Positions 18,374 to 27,200 of a stretch of 64,000 nucleotides of DNA are shown here, piece by piece; the first letter of the stretch is position 1; the number at the start of each line of letters is the position of its first letter. The translations under genes and the position numbers were made by a program. The stretch spans positions 1-64,000 of the forward strand of contig CAJQRD010000056.1 in NCBI GenBank assembly GCA_905480605.1. The letters run 5' to 3'. The stretch is from an uncultured Saprospiraceae bacterium (GTDB lineage Bacteria; Bacteroidota; Bacteroidia; Chitinophagales; Saprospiraceae). A model generated the notes under the pieces. The model saw only the letters and a program-made list of their open reading frames with translations, had not been told where the DNA came from and ran no database searches.

Positions 18374-19333
18374 TTAGGACACTTTTTTAAACTGATTATA
18401 ATTACTTTTTACAAACGAAAACGGTTTTTGATATTCTTTATTTTCTATATTTTTCATCAGAGTCATTAGATATTTATATGGACTTGTAAAACTAACTCCA
18501 CTATGTATTCTATCAAAGTTATAGAATTTTCTAAACTCGTCCATTGTATCTATAAATTCAGTTTTTGAATCGAATGAAAACCTTTGACAAATAGCTCTTT
18601 CCATAATCGAATGATATGACTCTATATGCGCATTTTGCTGTGGCGTATTTGGTTTTGTAAACTCTTGTGTAACACCTTTTCTACTTAAAAAAAACTGTAC
18701 TTCATTTGCAATAAATTGTGAACCATTATCACATCTGACAGTAAATTTTTCTGGTAATCCATACTTTGTAATTATCTGATCAAATAGTGTTTTTACATTT
18801 TTACTACTGATATTGAACCCTATAAATTGTCCCATATTATATCTTGAATAGACATCTAATACTGTTAGAACTTGGATATTCCTTCTTAATCCTTCTATCC
18901 ACACAAACTTAATATCAAATTCAAAGAAATTAAATGCACAATTGACTTGAGGTATTAAATCCTTAACCCAATTCTTCCTTGATTTCTTACTTGACTCCTG
19001 ATATCTTTTGCGAGTTAATCCATTGCCTCTCATTATGTTATATACCTTGTGTTTAGAAATTGTGTATTTTAATTCATCCCTTAAATATATGTAGGTTTTA
19101 TAGGATCCATAGTCAACGAATGGATTGCTAAACAACTTTTCTATTTGTTTAACAACCTTGGGTTCGCTCAGTGGTCTTCCTTCATTATCCAACATTAATG
19201 CATAAGGCTTACGACCAGCTTTAGTACCCCTAGATTTATAATAATAACTACTTTTTGATAAACTACAATATCGTAATACTCTTCGTACTGGATTACCTTT
19301 TTCTATAAAATCTTGTGCAACTTCCATTCTCAA
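18374..19333 (-). CDS. IS3-family transposase OrfB (DDE integrase domain)
   Basis: 319 aa. HTH_21-type N-terminal part, then an rve integrase core: the first catalytic Asp in FEFDIKFVWIEG, the second in TVRCDNGSQFIANE, and the Glu in NTPQQNAHIESYHSIMER. The listed start is a TTG that overlaps the OrfA stop; an ATG follows two codons later. It is more likely made as an OrfAB fusion by -1 frameshifting at A8-G in the end of orfA (19348-19356). All three catalytic acids are present. Confidence 0.9.
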   Translation of the reverse strand: MRMEVAQDFIEKGNPVRRVLRYCSLSKSSYYYKSRGTKAGRKPYALMLDNEGRPLSEPKVVKQIEKLFSNPFVDYGSYKTYIYLRDELKYTISKHKVYNIMRGNGLTRKRYQESSKKSRKNWVKDLIPQVNCAFNFFEFDIKFVWIEGLRRNIQVLTVLDVYSRYNMGQFIGFNISSKNVKTLFDQIITKYGLPEKFTVRCDNGSQFIANEVQFFLSRKGVTQEFTKPNTPQQNAHIESYHSIMERAICQRFSFDSKTEFIDTMDEFRKFYNFDRIHSGVSFTSPYKYLMTLMKNIENKEYQKPFSFVKSNYNQFKKVS

Positions 19334-19629
19334 CTCTTTGGCGATTTCTTTTTTTTAAGAAGCTCTTCTTTGATTCTTAATTCTAAAGCATTGTCAGCCA
19401 CTATCTTTTGTAATGCTAATATCTTTCGCTCTAGCTGGTTGATTAATTGTTTATCTGACCTTGAACTCTTTGGATTAATTTGATTACCATTGAATTCTTT
19501 GTCCCACTTATATATAGATACTGTGGATACATTAAATTCGGTACTGGCCTTTCCTATACCATGATCTTTATAATACAATAGAATTTCTTCTTTCTCTTCT
19601 ATTGTCCATCTTTTTCTATGTTTACTCAT
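19330..19629 (-). CDS. IS3-family transposase OrfA (helix-turn-helix)
   Basis: 99 aa. An HTH_Tnp_1 domain (KRWTIEEKEEILLYYKDHG and STEFNVSTVSIYKWDKEF) followed by a leucine-zipper-like helix. Its end carries the slippery string A-AAA-AAG in the LLKKKKSPKS coding region. A -1 shift there reads directly into the orfB frame, as expected for IS3-family programmed frameshifting. Confidence 0.9.
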   Translation of the reverse strand: MSKHRKRWTIEEKEEILLYYKDHGIGKASTEFNVSTVSIYKWDKEFNGNQINPKSSRSDKQLINQLERKILALQKIVADNALELRIKEELLKKKKSPKS

Positions 19630-19797
19630 CTTTCACAAATTAAATATTAATTAATTTGTGTCCTAATCTTTATCGGGATAACATCCTCTTCACAATTTTA
19701 TCGTCACTTAGAAATATTATGCTTCTCAAAAATTGTATCAATTTGAAAATCAAACACATGTAAATCATTTCAACCTACATTTTAAATCACTTCAGTC

Positions 19798-20500
19798 TTA
19801 AAATTTAACCACCTCGACTTTCACCGTTTGAATCAATTTTTCATTTTTAAATAACTGTAAAATATAACTGCTCGCTATATAGTTGTTAAGATCAATTTTG
19901 TGCTGAGAAGAATGACATAGACTAGCAGATTCTTTTACTTAACCTTGGATATCTAAGATTACAACTCTGTCATACTCATCCTCATTTTTTATTATAAGAT
20001 AGTCAATTGTTGGTTTAGGGTAGACCGTAACGTCTGTGATTTTATTTTCGAAACTTGATAAAGGTGTTTTCTCGAATAAAGAATGCTTTCCATCACCGAT
20101 ATTAGAATCTGAAACTATGGAACCGGTACAACAACAGCAGCATCTAATATTTTTACAGCGATAGCCCTTTATTTGCACAACATCAATCATCATACTTTTC
20201 TGGTGTAAAAAGAAGAATTCGTCATATACGTTTTTTTGTGTGAAATCTATTTCCTTAGTATATGTTTTGTATCCCAAGAATGATATCTCAAATATTAATT
20301 TTTTATTAGGTAAGTCTTCTAAAATAAAAGTTCCTTCCATACTTGATTCTTCTCTTCTAAATAATACATCATTTTCATATACCGCGATAGTGGCGAAGAG
20401 TACAGCTTCATCAGGTCTTTGTCCATTATTGTCCCATGAAGTATTGCCGCATTTAAAATCTAAAAGAAGCGAGTAGGAGCATTGGTAAAGTTTGTTTCAT
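19798..20500 (-). pseudogene. Decayed T9SS-sorted protein with carboxypeptidase-regulatory-like domain
   Basis: Translating past the stops reconstructs one protein. It has a signal-like start MKQTLPMLLLASF (from 20500), a +/-1 frameshift near 20460, a carboxypeptidase-regulatory-like sandwich (FATIAVYENDVLF, ILEDLPNKKLIFEISFLGYK), a cluster of five Cys, then a type IX sorting domain (VYPKPTIDYLIIKNEDEYD). That domain is cut by an in-frame TAA at 19939-19941. After the TAA the same frame resumes with IDLNNYIASSYILQLFKNEK and a terminal KF, the normal end of such a domain. One frameshift plus one nonsense codon make this a pseudogene. It lies just beside the IS3 element. Confidence 0.75.
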
Positions 20501-20596
20501 AATTTGTAATTTTATATCATGATGCAATCGAAATCTTTTTTACATAATATAGATATTGTTGTATACGAATTAATCTTGATGGCAACAAAATAAAAT

Positions 20597-21229
20597 ATGG
20601 ATTATTCAAAAGAGGCTGTTAGTGTTTTTAACGACTTAGCTCAGAGGTATGAAGATAAGTATATGTCTGTGGAAAGATATACCAAGGAGTTAAATTTATT
20701 TTGTGATAGTATCCCATCTAAAGGGAGTGTTCTGGAATTGGCATGTGGTCCTGGTAACGTAACTAAATATATTTTGAATCAAAGAAATGATTTGATCTAT
20801 ACGGCGACAGACATGTCGACCAATATGATTGATTTGGCAGCTAAAAATAATGAAGGGATAAGTACACAAATTCTCGATTGCCGAGATCTATCTTCTCTTC
20901 ATGAATCTTACAATGGGGCAGTTTCTGCATTTTGTTTGCCATATCTTAATGAAAAAGAAGTAAAAGCAAACTTCCATGATGTGTATTCGCTTTTGAAAGA
21001 TGATGGAGTTTTTTACCTGAGTGGTATCAAAGGCGATTATGAAAATTCTGCTTATACACATTCTATTTCTAATCCTTCGTATAAGATTTTCATGCATTAT
21101 TATGATGAGCAGGAGATAGTTAAAATATTGAGAAACATTGGGTTTAAGCTGATTATGAACTCTGTGATTCAATATCAAAACGATCAAAATGATGATACAT
21201 TTGAATTTGCAATCTTAGTTCAGAAGTAA
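20597..21229 (+). CDS. Class I SAM-dependent methyltransferase
   Basis: 210 aa, cytosolic. Motif I is VLELACGPGNVTKYIL (residues 45-60), followed by ATDMSTNMIDLA (adenosyl-binding acidic residue) and a motif II/post-I region at ILDCRDL. Rossmann-like methyltransferase of the type-11/25 group with no substrate-defining domain, so the target is unknown. Stand-alone gene in the accessory zone; upstream are decayed genes on the other strand. Confidence 0.85.
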   Translation: MDYSKEAVSVFNDLAQRYEDKYMSVERYTKELNLFCDSIPSKGSVLELACGPGNVTKYILNQRNDLIYTATDMSTNMIDLAAKNNEGISTQILDCRDLSSLHESYNGAVSAFCLPYLNEKEVKANFHDVYSLLKDDGVFYLSGIKGDYENSAYTHSISNPSYKIFMHYYDEQEIVKILRNIGFKLIMNSVIQYQNDQNDDTFEFAILVQK

Positions 21230-21280
21230 ATTTTTATATTTACTATTTAATGATTGATATTTAACTACTAGTAACTTATT

Positions 21281-21736
21281 ATGATGACAAGTATATTTAA
21301 TAATTCTGATTTAGAAAAAACTATACAAAGAGTCAAAGGGTTATCTCCAGAGACAAAAGCGATATGGGGTAAAATGGATGTAGCTCAAATGTTGGCACAT
21401 TGCAATGTTACATTTGAAATGGCCTATGAAGATATTCATCCTAAACCTGGAGCTTTCAAAAAGGTATTGTTAAAAATGTTTGTTAAAAAAGCTGTTGTTG
21501 GCCCAAAACCATATCCGAAAAATAGCCCAACTGCTTCACAATTTAAAATTACATCAACTAAGGATTTTAAAAAAGAACAGGCCCGGTTGATTGATTATTT
21601 AACCAAGACGTATTCGCTTGGGGCAGATCACTTCGAAGGGAAAGATTACCATTCGTTTGGAACCTTAACAAGTAAAGAATGGGATATGATGTTTACCAAG
21701 CACTTAGATCATCACCTTCAACAATTTGGAAAGTGA
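21281..21736 (+). CDS. DUF1569 (DinB-superfamily) protein
   Basis: 151 aa. The stretch WGKMDVAQMLAHCNVTFEMA and the C-terminal LDHHLQQFGK match DUF1569 proteins, which share the DinB four-helix fold and use His residues for metal. Role unknown. The second codon is also Met, so the exact start is uncertain by one residue. It follows the methyltransferase gene by 51 nt on the same strand and may be co-transcribed. Confidence 0.75.
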   Translation: MMTSIFNNSDLEKTIQRVKGLSPETKAIWGKMDVAQMLAHCNVTFEMAYEDIHPKPGAFKKVLLKMFVKKAVVGPKPYPKNSPTASQFKITSTKDFKKEQARLIDYLTKTYSLGADHFEGKDYHSFGTLTSKEWDMMFTKHLDHHLQQFGK

Positions 21737-21858
21737 ATCAACGTCAACAACTCTTTTTACCGAAGTTTATAACTTAGGTTAATGAATATATGTCAACATT
21801 GATTCAATTAATCTACCATTATTTGTTATTAACTATTTATCATTAATTAATAGAGATC

Positions 21859-22372
21859 CTAAGCCAAATTAGTTAATTCAATAAATTCTCGTTTGTAACT
21901 ATATAAAGTCATAAGACTTAGAATATTTTGCCCATGATTGGATGCTTTTGAATGAAGTTTCTTTATACTTAAAAAGTCACAAAATCAGGCCATAGGATGC
22001 TACTGCAGAAGCAAACCTGTGGTTCTCAAAGGATTTTTTAAAAGTTGTATTGTTGTCTTTTATGTCGAGACTAAGACCCTCGCTAGCAGATGACTTTGGA
22101 TCTTTGCATCTAAAGTCAATAGTGAAAGCAGGAGGTGATTTATCAACATTTAAGGTTGGTACTATTTCGTGTAGTGCAGTTATAGATAGTTCCGCTCCTT
22201 TTTCGCCTGCATCTTTTTTATCATCTAAGAATTCATCATTTTCCAATAATCTATTTTCGTAACCAATCATTCTATATATATGAACAAGTACCTTGTTAAA
22301 CTCAAATTGCAACTTTACGTCTTTGGCTACTGTATAAAATTTGTTGGTATTCTTTAATAATGCCTCAATGCT
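21859..22372 (-). pseudogene. C-terminal remnant of a YfbK-like vWA/DUF3520 protein
   Basis: The fragment reads KFYTVAKDVKLQFEFN, then IYRMIGYENRLLENDEFLDD, KKDAGEKGAELSITALHEI and RFASAVASYGLIL. That is the conserved C-terminal region of YfbK-type von Willebrand factor A proteins. A TGA then interrupts it; a +1 shift immediately recovers the expected end (SYKREFIELTNLA, stop at 21859). The vWA domain and the N-terminus are missing, and the fragment begins abruptly near 22372 next to a broken histidine kinase gene. It is a truncated, frameshifted remnant. Confidence 0.75.
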
Positions 22373-22399
22373 CTAATCATTCATTATTCCTTATTAGTT

Positions 22400-23216
22400 T
22401 TATTGATCTAAATCTTCAAGATCTAAATTCAGTTTAATACGATCCTCTGAAATGTTATAAGTGTAAAACAATTCAGAGGTGAGCTTATTGAGATATTCTA
22501 CGACACTAACGCCTGTTATGTTTTCATTTTGATATAGGTTTTGATGAATCAGGGCCATTGATCTTACACGATTTCGCCCTTCATTGATGGCCTGCTTGAT
22601 ACTCTCATCTTCAATTTGTCTAGATTGTAGTGACAGTAAACTAGATATAACTTGAAAGTTGTTTTTTACCCTGTGGCGTATTTCTCGCAGAAGGATATCT
22701 TTTTCATTTAAGGCGGAGGCGATAATTTCATTTTTTAATTTCACGCTGCGATACAGTGCAAGCGCGATAAAAGAAAGTACTGAAATGAAGAAAAGTGCAA
22801 TCCCACCAATTCCCAATGTTTTGTTTTTTTGCTGCAAAACTGCTGTTTTAGCTTGCATCTCTGCATTTAGTTTAAATATCTCTTTTTCTTGCTCAGTCTT
22901 TTGATAGACAGCATCTAGTTTTTTAGTTGAGTTAATAATATCTTCATTGAATAAATCCTCTCTTAAGTTAAATGCTTTTTCGTAAAATTTTATTAGACTC
23001 TTTCCAGTTTTTGTTCAATTTGTATGTATCTGCTAAGAAATTTGCAGTTGATATAGATAGAGTTTTTAATTTTAAGTCTGTAGTAATTTCATTTGCTTTT
23101 AGAAACTCCTTGATTGCGTTATGGTATTCATTCTTTTTTTTAAATAGTTTACTTGATATCAAATTCATGCGATATAGAATTTTGGCATATTGCTTTTGTT
23201 TTTTGGTTCTTACATT
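22400..23216 (-). pseudogene. Frameshifted, truncated TPR histidine kinase
   Basis: Two frames join into one protein. The 5' part has TPR-like helices (KKKNEYHNAIKEFLKANE, STANFLADTYKLNKNWKE) up to about 22985. A frameshift there leads to FYEKAFNLREDLFNEDI, a coiled-coil region, one membrane segment (IGGIALFFISVLSFIALALY) and a HisKA_2-type dimerisation domain, LREIRHRVKNNFQVISSLLS. It stops after LNLDLEDLDQ, before any ATPase domain, and the N-terminus with signal peptide is also absent. It cannot encode a working kinase. Confidence 0.75.
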
Positions 23217-23239
23217 TTACTCTATATAACTTACATTTA

Positions 23240-24064
23240 TCACATTTCTAGTTTCATTTCAAATTGCTTAATAAGCACTTTAAATTTGTTTTCTTCAAAA
23301 AAGTTGATAAGTTCTGTGTCTCTGGAATCAATGTTTATAATCTTATACTCTGAATGTCTTTTTTGAATTTCTGAAAATAGGGCAGCTCCGTATTTTTTCC
23401 AGTTTCCATCTTTGACTCCAAAAATAGTTACATCTAAATTTAAGTTTTTTATAATAGCAAAACCAAGTAAAGAATTTTCTTTATGCATTTCATAAAAAGT
23501 AAATTGACTTTTGTCATACATGATTGTCTGAGGTGTATGTTCCCAAGCTAATCTATGCTCGATATAGTCCAGATACCTGTCCAATCTTTCAGGTATGACT
23601 TCTGAAAAGATAAAGTTATGAGTATAGTTTATTGATCGGCCCTTAAAACTAATAAGTTCTAAATCTAAGGCAAACCCGACACTTTGATATGCCTTGATGG
23701 CTTTGTTGTTGCTTTGTATCACTTCTAATAAGCCTTGCTCACAGCCACTTCTAAGCAGTTCATGATAACATATATCATAAATTTGTTTGACTATCCTTTG
23801 ACCTCTATGGGAAGGTAGAACGCCAGTTCCCATATTGAAAAAACTTGTCTTATCTTCTTTTTGGTCAATTCCGTGAAGGACGAATCCTACCAACTTTCCA
23901 TTGTCAAAATATCCAAAGGATAAGTTGTAGTCTATTCGAGCAGCATCCCATCTACTGATCCAATATTCATAAGGCATCTTCATAGGAATGATATAGTCCA
24001 AAAATGCTTCATTAAGGCAATCGACAATGTCATTTGGGTCCGTACTTTCTAAACTTTTTATCAT
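23240..24064 (-). CDS. GNAT-family N-acetyltransferase
   Basis: 274 aa. The first GNAT fold has the acetyl-CoA-binding stretch GTGVLPSHRGQRIVKQIYD (about residues 80-100) and SNNKAIKAYQSVGF. The second half (FYEMHKENSLLGFAIIKN and following) looks like a degenerate second GNAT domain without a clear CoA loop. Substrate unknown. It is transcribed divergently from the alpha-2-macroglobulin gene and marks the end of the decayed zone. Confidence 0.8.
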   Translation of the reverse strand: MIKSLESTDPNDIVDCLNEAFLDYIIPMKMPYEYWISRWDAARIDYNLSFGYFDNGKLVGFVLHGIDQKEDKTSFFNMGTGVLPSHRGQRIVKQIYDICYHELLRSGCEQGLLEVIQSNNKAIKAYQSVGFALDLELISFKGRSINYTHNFIFSEVIPERLDRYLDYIEHRLAWEHTPQTIMYDKSQFTFYEMHKENSLLGFAIIKNLNLDVTIFGVKDGNWKKYGAALFSEIQKRHSEYKIINIDSRDTELINFFEENKFKVLIKQFEMKLEM

Positions 24065-24253
24065 ATACCAATTGTAAATATTATATCACGCTTACTATTT
24101 TAAACCTGACGAATAATATTTCTTAAAAATTAATTGTTTGAAAGATAGTAGTTTTAAATAAATTATAAAAAGAATACTTTATCTATATCGTTTTACATTT
24201 AATTGATATCGCTTTTCTTTAAATTACATTCAGAACTCTTAAAACGAATACAA

Positions 24254-27200
24254 ATGGAAACATCAAGCAGATTTAACCTTAAAAGAGCATATTTGGCAAT
24301 CATATTGTGTAGTTTATTTGCTTGCAAACCTAAAGTGATAGAGCAACATTCTCCCGAGATATTATCTAATTATATAGTAAGTCACACTGTTAAGCATATA
24401 GCTCCAAATGCTCCAATTTATGTTCGATTTAATGACTTACCATATGATGATTCTAAAATTAATAAAGAGGCTAATAAGGCTATAATAAGTATTTCTCCAA
24501 GTGTTAAAGGGAAGTTTGTATGGGAAAATAATTACACATTAAGATTCGAAAGCGAAGAGTCCTTAGGCTATAATAGAAAATATATTGTAAATGTTGGTTT
24601 GGGTAATATATATGATGAAACTGAAATTAAAAATTATCAATTTGAAATAAATACTGATCAGTACTTTTTCAATGTTTCGAGCAGAAATCTTAAGCCTGAT
24701 GTTGATGGAGACAAAAATGATTGGTTGGTGTCTGCTTCATTTGAAACAAATGCAGAATTGAGGAGTGAAGATTTATCGGAGATATTTTCTATTAGTCCAG
24801 AGAATAGTAGTATTCAGTTCACGAATTTCATTAAGAAATCAGATTTAGAATATCAAGTAGATATAAAACCGTTCACTATGAAATCTAAAGCTCAAGATGT
24901 GGCATTGGAGTGGAATATTTCAGAACACAGTATCAAAGGCAGTAGTACTTTTAACATTCCTGCACTTTATGAGTTTAACTTGATGTCAGTTGATGTAATA
25001 AATACAAAGGATGGTCACTTAAGAGCAATCTTTTCCAATCAATTGGCTAAACAGAATTTTAATGGTTTGGTCAGAATTGAAAATTACAAAGGCCCTATTA
25101 AGTTTTCAAATTTAGGAAACCAATTGGATATATTTATCAATAACGATGTCGTAGGAGAACAAAAGATTGTATTTGATGCTAATATTAAAGATGTAGATAA
25201 ATTGTCATTGAAGAAAAATGTTGATTTTTCTCTTTTATTTAAATCTAGTAAGCCTGGAATAAGAGCTGCCAATAACGGAACAATTGTACCCTACACAGAT
25301 AAAGTAATTTTCCCTTTCGAAGCGATTGCTCTAGATACTGTTGAGGTAGAAGTATATAAAATATTTGAAAATAATATTCTTGATTTCCTACGATATAATC
25401 AATTGTCTAGTACCTATATGAATCAATTCTTTGGACGTGTTATTCATTCGCAAAAAATAGCATTAAAGAGTATAAATGGAGTTAGTAATTTGATGAATTA
25501 TGTAAGATATGCTTTAGTCCTTCAAAACTTAACGTCTATTGATCCAGGTGCTGTTTATCAAGTGCGGATCGGATTTAAAAAGTCGTTTGCCAACTTGTCT
25601 TGTTCTGTTGATGCCAATAATTTCAATGGACGCGGTGATAATCATTCTGCATTCAAGTCATTTAGATATTATGATGGCTACAGATATGAGCATGAAGAAG
25701 ATCCTTGCTATCCAGCTTATTACAATAACAGCAAATTTATATTTAGAAACCTTTTAGCAAGTAATTTAGGTCTTATTGTCAAAAGGGGTAAGAATAATAA
25801 TTTCAAAGTAATAGCTACAGACCTTTTAACTGGTAAGCCGTTGTCAGGTGTGAATATTAAACTATATGATAACCAACAACAAGTAATGACTGATAAAGTA
25901 ACTGACGATCAAGGGATGGTGGATATGATTAGTGAGAGGTATGCTAGATATCTAATTGGCAAGCAAGGCAATAATTATGGCTATGTTTCTCTCGAAGATC
26001 AACACAGTAATGAAATGTCAGCTTTTGATGTTAGTGGTGTATCTCAAAAAGGAGATATCAATGGATACTTGTTTGGAGAGAGAGGTGTATGGAGACCTGG
26101 AGATACACTTCACTTAAGTTACATGTTGTATGATAAGAAAAACACAATCACATCTGGTCATCCAATTAAATTAGAAGTTAAGGACAGCAAAGGTAAAACA
26201 AAGTACTCTTTCAGTAAGAATAATAATGAAAACGGGTATTATGTTTTTCATGTTCCAACTTCTTCCTCCGATCCTACAGGAATGTGGACAGCAACGGCTT
26301 CATTGGGTAATATGAAGGTGTCAAAGAAGTTGAAGATCGAAACCATAAAACCTAATAGGTTGAAAGTAGACTTGACTTTTAAGAATGATGAACTTGACGT
26401 AAGTGGAAATGAGTCTTTTACACTTGATGGCAAATGGTTGCATGGTGCTCCTGCAAGTCTGTTGAAAGCTCAGGTGGATGTTAAATATTCAAAAGCCTCA
26501 TCTGAGTTTGAAAACTATAAGGATTTTGAATTTACAGATCCTGCAAGAAAAATCAAAGGAATTTTGACCAATGTCTTTGAAGGTAATTTGGATGATAATG
26601 GGCAAAGGGAATTGAAGATAAAATTTGGTAAAGACTTTAGACCACCAGGGAAACTGAATGCAAACTTAAGAACACGAGTTTTTGAGAAATCAGGAAATTT
26701 CAGTGAAGATTATACCAATGTTAAAATAAATCCTTTTGAAACTTATGTTGGAGTGAAAGTACCTGAAAACAGATGGGGTGGCAGAGCATTGAATGTTGAA
26801 AAAAATGAGGCTATAGAAATTGTGGCGGTAGATAAGAATGGTAAATTGTTAAAGAATAGGAATTTGTCGATTGGGATTTACAACGCAAAGTGGAGATGGT
26901 GGTATTCTCGAAACAATAGTAATATTTACCAATACAATTCATCTGAACATTATAATGCAGAGGAGAAAAAAACTTTAAAAACAAATGCGAATGGGCACTT
27001 GTCATTTGTTCCCGAGTTGAATGGTCATGGCAATTACTTGGTGCGTGTTTGTGATACCGAATCAGGTCATTGTTCTGGGCAGTTGTTTTATACCAGTTAC
27101 TATTCGAGTAATAATAAAGACGATGGGAAAATTGCACAACTTAATTTTAATACAGATAAAGATGTTTATCAAACTAATGATGAAATAGTGTTGAATATTC

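Larger units (their letters stand above)
18366..19676 (-). mobile_element. IS3-family insertion sequence
   Basis: About 1.31 kb with two overlapping transposase frames on the minus strand and near-perfect terminal inverted repeats: CGATAAAATTAGGACAC (18366-18382) and GTGTCCTAATCTTTATCG (19659-19676), which differ by one inserted base. The transposase stop lies inside the left repeat. I could not find a clear target-site duplication. Both frames look intact, so the element may be active. Confidence 0.85.

Noticed and set aside
18356-19686. Target-site duplication flanking the IS3 element
   Set aside because: The bases just outside the inverted repeats (CTAGA on the left, GGATA on the right) do not match, so no duplication can be claimed.
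26811-27137. Antisense ORF within the alpha-2-macroglobulin gene
   Set aside because: It has low-complexity, Tyr/Ser/His-rich translation without a start context; shadow of the real gene.
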